Source: JAWBSP01 sp964632175 (lineage in GTDB: Archaea; Hadarchaeota; Hadarchaeia; Hadarchaeales; JAWBSP01). Taken from it: a stretch of 64,000 nucleotides of DNA. Below the pieces are notes generated by a model. That model saw nothing but the letters and a program-made list of their open reading frames with translations, did no database searches and was not told where the DNA came from. The stretch spans positions 1 through 64,000 of the forward strand of contig CAZWBJ010000003.1 in NCBI GenBank assembly GCA_964632175.1, in the 5' to 3' direction. Position numbers and translations under genes: made by a program. The stretch's first letter is position 1; every line of letters starts with the position of its first letter. Positions 27,068 through 34,916 of the stretch are shown here, one piece after another.

Positions 27068-28120
27068 GTGAGGGTTCTGCTGGTGGAGAGGCGCTCCCCA
27101 GGCCAGCCTTCTAGGATGGATGAGCTCCGCGCCCTATGCAGGACGCTAGGGTACGAGATCGCCGGGGAGGTGGAGCAGGTGAGGGAACCCGACCCGGCTT
27201 ACCAAGTGGGAGAGGGAAAAGCGAGGGAGGTAGCGGCGAAGGTGAAGGAGCTTGGGGTTCAGAAGGTGATCTTCGGCAACCCCCTGACCCCCTCCCAGGC
27301 CTTCAGGTTGTCGGAGCTTTTCAAGGTGGAGGTGGTGGACAGGTTTCAGCTCATTTTGGACATCTTTGCCATGAGAGCTGGAACGCCCGAGGCGAAACTG
27401 CAGGTGGAGTACGCTAGGCTGAGGTACGAACTCCCTAGGGCGAGGGAGAGGGTGAGGAGGGTACTCTCCGTCGAGCAACCGGGCAGGATGGGGCGGGGGG
27501 AGTATGAGGTCAACATATACTATGACACCATCAAGCGCAGGCTGGCCCTCCTCAGGAGGAAGCTGGCTTCCGTTTCCAAGGGCAGGGAGCAGAGGAGGAA
27601 GCTGAGGAGAAGGAGGGGATTCAAACTGGTTGCCCTCGCGGGATACACCAACGCGGGGAAGTCCACCCTCCTGAACGCCCTGACCCGTGCGGAGGTGGAG
27701 GTGGATGACATGATGTTCACCACCCTCACGACGCGGACGAGGATGGCCGTGGGCAGCCCGGATCTCCTTTTTACCGATACGGTGGGGTTCATTGAGGATC
27801 TCCCTCCCTGGATGGTGGAGGCCTTCAAGGCCACGCTGGAGGAAATCTACTTGGCGGACCTAGTGGTGCTGGTCTTGGACTCTTCCGACCCCCTACCGGA
27901 GCTCTGCAGGAAGGCCAAGAGCTGCTTGGATATCCTCTCGCAGTATGGCACAAAAATCCTGATCGCCCTAAACAAGACAGACCTCCTGACCCCCGAGGAA
28001 CTGCAGTCTAGGATTGATTTCCTCAACCACTGTCCTTATTCCTTCGTGCCCATCTCCGCAAGGTATGGGGTAGGTCTCAAGGCCCTGCTTGAGACCATCA
28101 GACAGAAATTAGTTTCCTAA
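27068..28120 (+). CDS. hflX: GTPase HflX
   Basis: Ribosome-associated GTPase. Start was placed at GTG 27068, which leaves the divergent transglutaminase start clear. An ATG at 27017 adds 17 residues but overlaps that gene head to head. The N-terminal HflX domain (FGNPLTPSQAFRLSELF, VDRFQLILDIFAMRA) is followed by a basic coiled-coil linker. The G domain shows G1 GYTNAGKST, G3 DTVGF and G4 NKTD. Confidence 0.93.
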   Translation: MRVLLVERRSPGQPSRMDELRALCRTLGYEIAGEVEQVREPDPAYQVGEGKAREVAAKVKELGVQKVIFGNPLTPSQAFRLSELFKVEVVDRFQLILDIFAMRAGTPEAKLQVEYARLRYELPRARERVRRVLSVEQPGRMGRGEYEVNIYYDTIKRRLALLRRKLASVSKGREQRRKLRRRRGFKLVALAGYTNAGKSTLLNALTRAEVEVDDMMFTTLTTRTRMAVGSPDLLFTDTVGFIEDLPPWMVEAFKATLEEIYLADLVVLVLDSSDPLPELCRKAKSCLDILSQYGTKILIALNKTDLLTPEELQSRIDFLNHCPYSFVPISARYGVGLKALLETIRQKLVS

Positions 28121-28210
28121 ACTTGTTTAAAAATTTTAACTGGAAGCGAAGCGGTGGGTGGGAAATCTTCAAAAAAGAGGCAAAAGAAAGCCTTTTAGGA
28201 AGTTATCTTC

Positions 28211-28218
28211 ATAAATTA
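28211..28218 (+). promoter_or_regulatory. putative TATA box of the TFE-ribosomal operon
   Basis: ATAAATTA is centred 26-27 nt before the TTG start of the TFE gene, exact archaeal spacing for a leaderless message. A GGGGTGA just before the start could alternatively act as a ribosome binding site. Confidence 0.45.
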
Positions 28219-28240
28219 TTCGAGTATTCGGGGTGACCGT

Positions 28241-28795
28241 TTGAAGAAGGCAAAAACCAGAAAGAAGAGCCCGAGGAAAACGCCTCCAGTTAGCAATACG
28301 GAGGTGAAGGAGTTGATAGATGCGGTTTGTGGCGATCACGGGCATCTCATCATCTCCGCTCTGATGGAGAGGGAACTCACAGATGAGGGCCTCGCCAGGG
28401 CCACGGGGCTGAAGGTGAATGTGGTGAGGAGGATCCTCTACGATCTTTACGAGAGGAGGCTGGTGAACTACAGGAGGACGAGGGACGACGGGACGGGCTG
28501 GTATGTGTACCACTGGTACGTGGAACCGAAAAGGGCGATGGAGGGCCTGGAAATTCACCGAAGGCAGATGCTCGAAAAACTCAGGGAGAGGCTTGAGTAT
28601 GAGAAGAACACCCTCTTCTTCAGGTGCAGTAACAACTGTCCGAAGGTATCCATGGACGTGGCCATGGAGCTCAACTTCACTTGCCCCACCTGCGGGGAGA
28701 GGCTGGAGCACTACGACAACACTCCGGTGGTCAAGAGTCTCGAGGAGAGAATCAGGGTGCTGGAAGGGTTCCGCAATACGAGCATTGCTTCGTGA
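28241..28795 (+). CDS. tfe: transcription initiation factor TFE, alpha subunit
   Basis: Assists TBP/TFB-dependent promoter opening by RNA polymerase. 184 residues: a basic N-terminus, a winged helix (about 25-100, with LIISALMERELTDEGLARATG), then a zinc ribbon in which the first pair is spaced CSNNC and the second is CPTC. A C-terminal helix follows. Starts with TTG. It leads a run of ribosomal protein genes, with an HD-domain gene between. Confidence 0.93.
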   Translation: MKKAKTRKKSPRKTPPVSNTEVKELIDAVCGDHGHLIISALMERELTDEGLARATGLKVNVVRRILYDLYERRLVNYRRTRDDGTGWYVYHWYVEPKRAMEGLEIHRRQMLEKLRERLEYEKNTLFFRCSNNCPKVSMDVAMELNFTCPTCGERLEHYDNTPVVKSLEERIRVLEGFRNTSIAS

Positions 28796-29297
28796 AGAGG
28801 CTCTGGAACTCCTGAGAAGGGCCGGCTGTTCCCAGGAGGTGATTGAGCACTGCTTGGCAGTGGAGAGAGTGGCAACAAAACTCGCGGAGGAAATTTCCAG
28901 GTCCAGGGAGGTCAAACTGGAGGAGGTGCGAATCGGCAGTCTCCTCCACGACGTGGGCAGGGCGAGAACTCACGGGATCCACCACGGGGTGGAGGGAGGG
29001 AAAATCCTCAGGCAGATGGGGGCGGGGGAGTTTGCCCGCTTCGCCGAAAATCATCTCGGAGCTGGGATACCCGCCGGGGAAGCGGAAAGGCTGGGACTGC
29101 CCAAAAGGGATTTCCTACCCTCCACGCTCGAAGAGAAGATCGTGACCTACGCGGACAAACTCGTGATGGGGAGGGAGGTCGTTCCTTTTGAGAGGGTTTT
29201 GGACGCTTTCAGGGCCGAGCTCGGCGAGGGACATCCGGCGCTTGAAAGACTGAAAAGGTTGCACGAGGAGATGGAAGCCCTGCTGAAAGGATTTTAG
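28785..29297 (+). CDS. HD-domain (HDIG-type) phosphohydrolase
   Basis: 170 residues from a TTG that overlaps the end of the TFE gene by 11 bp. The HD motif is LLHDVGRARTHGIHHGVEGG, with an upstream His in EHCLAVERVA and a downstream ENHLGAG and YADKLVM. It matches the small archaeal HDIG family (about 160-180 aa). The substrate is unknown, perhaps a nucleotide or RNA terminal phosphate. Confidence 0.85.
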   Translation: MLREEALELLRRAGCSQEVIEHCLAVERVATKLAEEISRSREVKLEEVRIGSLLHDVGRARTHGIHHGVEGGKILRQMGAGEFARFAENHLGAGIPAGEAERLGLPKRDFLPSTLEEKIVTYADKLVMGREVVPFERVLDAFRAELGEGHPALERLKRLHEEMEALLKGF

Positions 29298-29316
29298 GGA
29301 AGGCAACCATTCCGAG

Positions 29317-30042
29317 ATGGCGAAGATGGGCGGAAGCAGGCACCTGAAGAGGCTGGCCATGCCCAGAGCGCTCCAGCTCCCCAAAAAGGGGAAGACCTGG
29401 GTGGTCAAAGCGATGCCCGGCCCCCACCCCCTCGGCCGATCCATCCCTTTGGCTGTCATCCTTAGGGATTATCTGAAGGTAGCCGGCTCGCTCTGGGAGG
29501 CTTCAAAAATCTTGGCGAGGGGGGGAGTGCTGGTGGATGGTCGCCCGGTGAGGGAGGCGAAATTTGCCGTGGGTCTGATGGACGTGGTTTCACTACCCGC
29601 GGTCGGACAGCACTTTAGGATTCTCCTCAACCAGCTTGGCAAACTCGTGCCCCACCCCGTGGAGGCGCAGGAGGTCTCCTTCAAGCTTTGCAGGGTGGAG
29701 AGGAAAAAATCGATCGCTGGGGGAAAGGTTCAGGTGGGTTTGCACGATGGTAGAACTCTCCTCCTCAAGGAACCTCACGAGCTTCGCCCTAGGGATGTGG
29801 TAAAGCTCTCTCTCCCCCACCAGGAGGTGCTGCAGGTGGTTCCCTTCAGGGAGGGTTCCCTAGCCCTTATAACGGGAGGGAAGAATGTTGGCAAGGTAGG
29901 AAAGATAGTGAAAATCTTGGAGCTGAGGAGCATTCAGCCCAACACGGCGGTTCTGGAGGGAAGGGGCGGCGAAAGGCTGGAGACCATCGTGTCCAATATC
30001 TTCGTGATCGGGGAGGAGGCACCCCTCATTTCTCTCCCATGA
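29317..30042 (+). CDS. rps4e: 30S ribosomal protein S4e
   Basis: 241 residues; archaeal/eukaryal-specific ribosomal protein. The opening MGGSRHLKRLAMPRALQLPKKG-like segment, an S4 RNA-binding region (about 43-90), and a KOW motif near GGKNVGKVGKI are all present. In most archaeal spc-type clusters L14 and L24 precede it; here an HD gene does. Overlaps the L5 start (ATGA). Confidence 0.97.
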   Translation: MAKMGGSRHLKRLAMPRALQLPKKGKTWVVKAMPGPHPLGRSIPLAVILRDYLKVAGSLWEASKILARGGVLVDGRPVREAKFAVGLMDVVSLPAVGQHFRILLNQLGKLVPHPVEAQEVSFKLCRVERKKSIAGGKVQVGLHDGRTLLLKEPHELRPRDVVKLSLPHQEVLQVVPFREGSLALITGGKNVGKVGKIVKILELRSIQPNTAVLEGRGGERLETIVSNIFVIGEEAPLISLP

Positions 30043-30545
30043 ACCCAATGCGCGAAGTGATGCTGGACAAGGTGGTGCTCAACCTCGGAGTTGGGGAGGG
30101 AGGGGAGAAACTTGAGAAGGCCGAGAAGGTTCTGACACAGGTTTCCGGCATGAAACCTAAGCGCACCCTGGCCAAGAAAACCATTAGGGAGTGGAAGATA
30201 CGCAAGGGGGAGCCCATAGGGTGCATGGTCACGGCGAGGGGCGAGAAGGGCATGGAACTCCTGAGGCGTTTGCTCAAGGGGGTGGACAACAGGCTCAGGG
30301 AGTCTTCCTTCGACCGCTACGGTAATTTCTCTTTCGGGATCAGGGAGCACATCGACATCCCCGGAGTCAAGTACGATCCGGATTTGGGGGTTTTCGGGAT
30401 GGATGTTTGCGTTTCCCTGAAGAGAAGGGGCTACAGGATCATGTACAGGAGGAGGGGGCGAAGAAGGGTTCCCAAGGTGCACAGGATCACCAAAGAAGAG
30501 GCCATAGAGTGGGTTAAGAATAAGTTTGGAGTGCAAATAGCTTAA
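30039..30545 (+). CDS. rpl5: 50S ribosomal protein L5
   Basis: 168 residues; binds 5S rRNA in the central protuberance. The motifs NLGVGEGGEKLEKAEKVL and KKTIREWKIRKGEPIGC, and the ending RITKEEAIEWVKNKFGV, are characteristic of archaeal uL5. Ends with TAATG overlap into S14. Confidence 0.97.
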   Translation: MNPMREVMLDKVVLNLGVGEGGEKLEKAEKVLTQVSGMKPKRTLAKKTIREWKIRKGEPIGCMVTARGEKGMELLRRLLKGVDNRLRESSFDRYGNFSFGIREHIDIPGVKYDPDLGVFGMDVCVSLKRRGYRIMYRRRGRRRVPKVHRITKEEAIEWVKNKFGVQIA

Positions 30546-30691
30546 TGGTCAAGAAATTGTTTGGGAAGGGGAAGCATAGGTGCAGAAGGTGCGGCAGGGT
30601 GGGCCCGGTCTACACGCAGTTCGATCTCTATCTATGCAGGAGGTGCTTCAGAGAAATGGCCCCCAAGATTGGATTCAAAAAATACAACTAA
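30545..30691 (+). CDS. rps14: 30S ribosomal protein S14, zinc-binding type
   Basis: 48 residues from the ATG that shares one base with the L5 stop. Two CxxC pairs (CRRCGRVGP and CRRCF) form the zinc site, and the tail ends IGFKKYN as in type-Z uS14. It is very short but complete, and in the canonical position between L5 and S8. Confidence 0.96.
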   Translation: MVKKLFGKGKHRCRRCGRVGPVYTQFDLYLCRRCFREMAPKIGFKKYN

Positions 30692-30692
30692 G

Positions 30693-31082
30693 ATGGAGAA
30701 CGACCCCTTGGCGAATGCCCTGTCAAAAATAAAGAATTACGAGAGAGCCAGAAAGAAGGAAGTGGAGGTGAGGCCTGCCTCCAAGCTTTTGGGGCAAATT
30801 TTGGAACTGATGGTCGGGGAGGGATACATAGGGGGATACGAGCGGGTGGAGGACGGAAGGGGCGGGATCTATAGGGTGAAGCTGCTGGGGAAGATAAACG
30901 ATTGCGGGGTGATAAAGCCCAGACACGCGGTGAAGCACTTGGAGTTCGAGAAGTGGGAGAAGAGGTACCTTCCCGCCTCCAATTTCGGAATGCTGGTAGT
31001 TTCGACCCCGAAGGGTGTCATGCACAACTGGAGGGCCAAGGAAGAGGGGCTGGGGGGGAGGTTGATTGCATACGTATGGTAA
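30693..31082 (+). CDS. rps8: 30S ribosomal protein S8
   Basis: 129 residues, one base after the S14 stop. MENDPLANALSKIKNYE and the C-terminal STPKGVMHNWRAKEEGLGGRLIAYVW pattern are those of archaeal uS8, which binds 16S rRNA early in assembly. Longer in-frame starts upstream would overlap S14 and are not used. Confidence 0.97.
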   Translation: MENDPLANALSKIKNYERARKKEVEVRPASKLLGQILELMVGEGYIGGYERVEDGRGGIYRVKLLGKINDCGVIKPRHAVKHLEFEKWEKRYLPASNFGMLVVSTPKGVMHNWRAKEEGLGGRLIAYVW

Positions 31083-31603
31083 GGGAGGAGAGAATAGCAG
31101 TGCCGGAGGGGGTCGTGGCCTCGGTCGAGGGGAAAAGGGTGAAGGTGAGCGGGCCCAAGGGCACCGTTACCATGACCTTTGAGATCCCTTGGCTGGAGCT
31201 GACAGCGGAGGGCAAGGAAATCGTGGTGAGGGTCCCGCTTGAGAGGAGGAAGCACAAGGCCATGCTTGGGACCGTCCAGGCCCATCTGAGGAATGCCTTC
31301 AAGGGGGTGAAGGAGGGATGGTCGCAGAGACTGAGGATTGTCTATGCCCACTTCCCCATAAGCGTGAAGGTGGAGGCCGACAAAAAGAGGGTCCTGATCC
31401 TGAACTTCCTTGGCGAGAAAGCCCCACGGGTGGCGGAAATAGTCGGGGACGTGCAGGTGAGGGTAGAGGGAGACGAGGTGATAGTGGAGGGGGCGGACAA
31501 GTATGAGGTGGGGCAGACGGCTTGGAATATAGAGAAGGCCACCCGCATCAAGAGGAGGGATCCCAGAGTCTTCCAGGATGGGATCTACAGGGTAGGAGCT
31601 TGA
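31076..31603 (+). CDS. rpl6: 50S ribosomal protein L6
   Basis: 175 residues from the ATG overlapping the S8 end by 7 bp. The two repeated L6 domains are visible. The first contains GKRVKVSGPKGTV, and the region HLRNAFKGVKEGWSQRLRIVYAHFPI is typical of archaeal uL6. The stop overlaps the TTG of L32e. Confidence 0.97.
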   Translation: MVREERIAVPEGVVASVEGKRVKVSGPKGTVTMTFEIPWLELTAEGKEIVVRVPLERRKHKAMLGTVQAHLRNAFKGVKEGWSQRLRIVYAHFPISVKVEADKKRVLILNFLGEKAPRVAEIVGDVQVRVEGDEVIVEGADKYEVGQTAWNIEKATRIKRRDPRVFQDGIYRVGA

Positions 31604-31944
31604 AGCCCGCCAAGAGGAAGCTTCCGGAGTTCAGGAGGCAGGAGTGGTGGAGGCACAGGAGCCTAGAGCACGGATGGAGAAAGCCGAAGGGTCACGATAG
31701 CAAGATGCGGTTGGGAAAGAAAGGCAAGCCGCCGGTGGTGAAGGTGGGGTATAGGCAGCCCAAGGTGGTGCGCGGGCTCCACCCGTGCGGCCTGAGGGAA
31801 GTTCTGGTGAGAAATCTAAAGGATATGGAAGGAGTGGATCCCTCTAAGGAGGCGGTTCGCCTGTCCTCAAGCTTGGGGAGGAAAAAGAGGGAGCAGATCC
31901 TTGCCCTAGCCAAGGAAAGGGGAATAAAGGTGCTCAACCCATGA
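31600..31944 (+). CDS. rpl32e: 50S ribosomal protein L32e
   Basis: 114 residues from a TTG start inside the L6 stop (TTGA). The hallmark LPEFRRQEWWRHRSLEHGWRKPKG-like region, KMRLGKKGKPP and HPCGLREVLVRN are present. A longer in-frame ATG at 31522 would lie inside L6 and give an unrelated N-terminus. The protein is at the short end for the family. Confidence 0.94.
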   Translation: MKPAKRKLPEFRRQEWWRHRSLEHGWRKPKGHDSKMRLGKKGKPPVVKVGYRQPKVVRGLHPCGLREVLVRNLKDMEGVDPSKEAVRLSSSLGRKKREQILALAKERGIKVLNP

Positions 31945-32363
31945 GGTTCCGGACCCAGCGCAGGCTGGCGGCCGAGATTCTAGGCGTGGGGGAAAACAGA
32001 ATCTGGATGGATCCCACTAGGGCGGACGAAATTTCAACGGCCATAAGGAGGGAGGACGTGAAAAAGCTCATAAAGAGAGGCATCATCCGCAGCAGGCCGA
32101 AGAAGGGCGTGTCGAGGGGGAGGGTGAGGGAGAGGGGGGTAAGAAGGAGGGGTCCGGGCAGCAGGGAGGGTGCGACCGAGTCCCAGAAGCTGAAGTGGAT
32201 GAGGAGGGTCCGCGCCCTCAGGAAGACTCTCTCGAACTTGAGGGACAAAAGAGAGATAACTCCCGCCCAGTACAGGAAGCTGTACAAGATGGTCAAGGGT
32301 GGCTTCTTCAGGGATCGCGGGCACCTTCTGAGCTACCTGAAGGAGCAGGGGATGGTTAAATGA
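31941..32363 (+). CDS. rpl19e: 50S ribosomal protein L19e
   Basis: 140 residues. The start RFRTQRRLAAEILGVGENRIWMDP and the basic central helix with SRGRVRERGVRRRGPGSREG are diagnostic. ATGA overlaps join it to L32e before and L18 after. Confidence 0.97.
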   Translation: MRFRTQRRLAAEILGVGENRIWMDPTRADEISTAIRREDVKKLIKRGIIRSRPKKGVSRGRVRERGVRRRGPGSREGATESQKLKWMRRVRALRKTLSNLRDKREITPAQYRKLYKMVKGGFFRDRGHLLSYLKEQGMVK

Positions 32364-32932
32364 AGTTCGGACCCCAGTACAGGGTCGCGTTCAGGAGGAG
32401 AAGGGAGGGGAAGACGGACTACAGGAAGAGGCTCAAGCTGCTTCTCTCCGGAAAACCTAGGCTGGTGGTGAGGCTGACCAACAGGAGGGTGATATGCCAA
32501 GTGATGGGTTTCGATGCCAGGGGAGACAGGACGCTTGCTTCGGCGGATTCCAAGGAACTCCAGAGGCTAGGGTGGAAGGGGGGGGCCAATACTTCTGCCG
32601 CGTACCTGGCGGGTTACCTTTGTGCTAAGAAGGCCCTGAAGGCGGGAGTGAAGGAGGCAGTGCTGGATATTGGGCTGCATACCCCCACCAAGGGGGGTAG
32701 GGTCTTTGCCGCCCTGAAGGGGGCGCTGGACGGTGGTTTGACCATCCCCCACAACCCAGAGGTCTTGCCTCCAGAGGAGAGGATCCGTGGCAAGCACGTG
32801 GAGGAATATGCCCGATCTCTCTCTCCCGAGCTTAGGGAGAAAAGGTTCTCCGAGCTCCTTGGACGTGGGCTCAATCCTGAGGAATTCTCCAAGCACTTTG
32901 AGGAATTTAAGACAAAGCTGGAAAACCTCTGA
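32360..32932 (+). CDS. rpl18: 50S ribosomal protein L18
   Basis: 190 residues; archaeal uL18 that binds 5S rRNA. Begins FGPQYRVAFRRRREGKTDYRKRL, with the conserved AAYLAGYLCAKKA and DIGLHTPTKGGRVFAALKGALDGGL. In other archaea S5, L30 and L15 follow; here the next gene is a branched-chain aminotransferase, joined by a TGATG overlap. Confidence 0.97.
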   Translation: MKFGPQYRVAFRRRREGKTDYRKRLKLLLSGKPRLVVRLTNRRVICQVMGFDARGDRTLASADSKELQRLGWKGGANTSAAYLAGYLCAKKALKAGVKEAVLDIGLHTPTKGGRVFAALKGALDGGLTIPHNPEVLPPEERIRGKHVEEYARSLSPELREKRFSELLGRGLNPEEFSKHFEEFKTKLENL

Positions 32933-33858
32933 TGAAAGCCCCCGGCCTAACCCCCACTCGTTTCATATGGATGGATGGTCAGCTGGTGGCTTGGGACAAG
33001 GCGAAGATCCACGTTCTCACCCACACCCTTCACTACGGTTTTGGTGTCTTCGAGGGGATACGCTGCTACAAGACCGAAAGGGGTCCTGCGGTCCTGAGGC
33101 TGACGGATCACATGCGCAGGCTCCACAACTCGGCCTCCTTGGTGGGAATGACTCTGCCTTACTCCGTCGAGGAGCTGGTGCAGGCCACCAAGGATCTAAT
33201 AAGGGCGAACGAGCTGGAGGAATGCTACATCCGGCCCATCGCCTTCTACGGGTATGGAGTGATGGGCCTGAACCCCGCGGGAGCTCCCGTCCAAGTGGCC
33301 ATCGCCGTTTGGCCTTGGGGAACTTACCTGGGCGAGAAGGGCCTGAAGGAGGGGGTCCGCGTGAAAATCTCGAAGTGGAGGAGGATAGACCCAAGCACCC
33401 TTCCGCCCCAGGCCAAGCTGGTTGCCAACTACGCCAACTCCATCCTGGCCAAGCTCGATGCCCTGAAGGACGGGTTTGAGGAATCCATCCTCCTCAACAC
33501 GGAGGGCAAGGTGGCGGAGGGACCGGGGGAAAACCTCTTCGTGGTGAAGGGGGGTAGGCTCTACACCCCTCCCATCTCGGCGGGAGTCTTACCGGGGATT
33601 ACCCGGGATTGCGTGATCAAAATTGCGGAAGATGAGGGCATTCCCTTCGAGGAGAAAAATCTAACGCCGGAGGAGCTGACACAGGCAGACGAGGTTTTCT
33701 TCACCGGGACGGCCGCCGAGATCACGCCCGTGAAGGAGATCGACGGGAAGAGGATAGGAACGGGGGAGTGGAAGATCACTAGGAGAATTCAGAAGATATA
33801 CTTCGACGCGGTGAGGGGCAGGGTACAGAAGTACTCCGCCTGGCTCGAGCAGGTATGA
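32932..33858 (+). CDS. ilvE: branched-chain amino acid aminotransferase
   Basis: 308 residues, class IV PLP aminotransferase. HTLHYGFGVFEGIRCY is the N-terminal signature. The PLP lysine is in PPQAKLVANY, and the segments EGPGENLFVV and FFTGTAAEITPVKEIDG are conserved. The pattern fits branched-chain amino acids better than D-alanine or aminodeoxychorismate. Its coupling to L18 places amino acid metabolism inside a translation operon. Confidence 0.94.
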   Translation: MKAPGLTPTRFIWMDGQLVAWDKAKIHVLTHTLHYGFGVFEGIRCYKTERGPAVLRLTDHMRRLHNSASLVGMTLPYSVEELVQATKDLIRANELEECYIRPIAFYGYGVMGLNPAGAPVQVAIAVWPWGTYLGEKGLKEGVRVKISKWRRIDPSTLPPQAKLVANYANSILAKLDALKDGFEESILLNTEGKVAEGPGENLFVVKGGRLYTPPISAGVLPGITRDCVIKIAEDEGIPFEEKNLTPEELTQADEVFFTGTAAEITPVKEIDGKRIGTGEWKITRRIQKIYFDAVRGRVQKYSAWLEQV

Positions 33859-34136
33859 GCTTCGAGTGGCTCTTCCCCCTCGTGCTCCCCTTCCTTTTCG
33901 GGTTGCTCTTGGGACTGTTTGTAAAACAAGCCCTCAAGCTCGCCACGCTGCTGGTGGCCTTCCTCGCTTTGCTCGCGGTCGCGGGGGTTGCCACGGTGAG
34001 CCTTCCGGATCTGTGGAAAAAGGCATCCGAGAGCCTCCCTACTCTAGCCTCGTGGGCGCAGGGTATCATCGGTACTCTGCCCTACCAGATCGCCGCTTTC
34101 GCTTTCGGACTGGCACTGGGCGTCTGGAAGGGATAG
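33855..34136 (+). CDS. small FUN14-like membrane protein
   Basis: 93 residues with hydrophobic segments at about 7-22, 27-48 and 76-90. The stretch GLLLGLFVKQALKLATLLVAFLALL-type pattern resembles archaeal FUN14 proteins, whose role is unknown. ATGA overlap with ilvE. Homology is judged by eye and is not certain. Confidence 0.6.
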   Translation: MSFEWLFPLVLPFLFGLLLGLFVKQALKLATLLVAFLALLAVAGVATVSLPDLWKKASESLPTLASWAQGIIGTLPYQIAAFAFGLALGVWKG

Positions 34137-34169
34137 GTTCGCGATTTCAGGTTCCAGGCGAATGAATGA

Positions 34170-34916
34170 GTGAAGATTCTCCCCCTTCCGGGCGAGCCGG
34201 CTCTCCTTGACCCACGGGAGGGGAGGCTGGTGGTGGCGGATCTGCACCTGGGGCTGGAGGGGGAGCTCCTGAGCAAGGGGATCAGCTTGCCAAGCCAGAT
34301 CCCAGAGACAAAGGGAAGGCTCCTCAGGTTAGTAGAGGAGCATCGGGCGAGGAAAATCCTGTTCTTGGGAGATGTCAAGCACAACGTGCCCCGCTCGACC
34401 TGGCAGGAGTGGAGAGAGCTCCCCTCCTTCTTCGAGGAGCTGATGAAAAAGGTGGAGGTGGAGATCATTCCGGGAAACCACGACGGGGATCTGGAGGGGA
34501 TGCTCCCAAGGGGTGTGAGGATGCTGCCGGTCACGGGCGTGAGGTGCAGGGAGATTGGGTTCATCCACGGCCATGCTTGGCCCTCGCGGGAGGTTTTGCA
34601 GGTCGAGCAGCTGGTGATGGGGCACAACCACCCCTCCTTGGAGTTGAGGGACAAAATGGGGGGCAGAGTAGTGGAACCCGTCTGGCTCAGGATGAGGCTC
34701 GATCCCCGCCAGCTACCGGAGGAGGTGAGGGTGGGGAATTCCCCGGAGGTTATTGTCATGCCGTCCTTCAGCAAACTCGTCAAGGGGGCGCCCGTGAACA
34801 GGCAACCGGCGGAAGAGCTCATAGGGCCCCTCTTCAGGTGCGGTGCCCTCTCGCTGGGGGAGGCCGAGGTCTACCTGCTCGATGGCACGTACGTGGGGAG
34901 GGTGAAGGATCTTTGA
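34170..34916 (+). CDS. calcineurin-like metallophosphoesterase (COG1407 type)
   Basis: 248 residues from a GTG. The metal-site motifs appear in order: VADLHLG, FLGDVKHN, PGNHDGDL and FIHGHAWPS, followed by MGHNHPS. This matches the archaeal/bacterial COG1407 family of predicted phosphoesterases related to SbcD but much shorter. The substrate is unknown. Confidence 0.9.
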   Translation: MKILPLPGEPALLDPREGRLVVADLHLGLEGELLSKGISLPSQIPETKGRLLRLVEEHRARKILFLGDVKHNVPRSTWQEWRELPSFFEELMKKVEVEIIPGNHDGDLEGMLPRGVRMLPVTGVRCREIGFIHGHAWPSREVLQVEQLVMGHNHPSLELRDKMGGRVVEPVWLRMRLDPRQLPEEVRVGNSPEVIVMPSFSKLVKGAPVNRQPAEELIGPLFRCGALSLGEAEVYLLDGTYVGRVKDL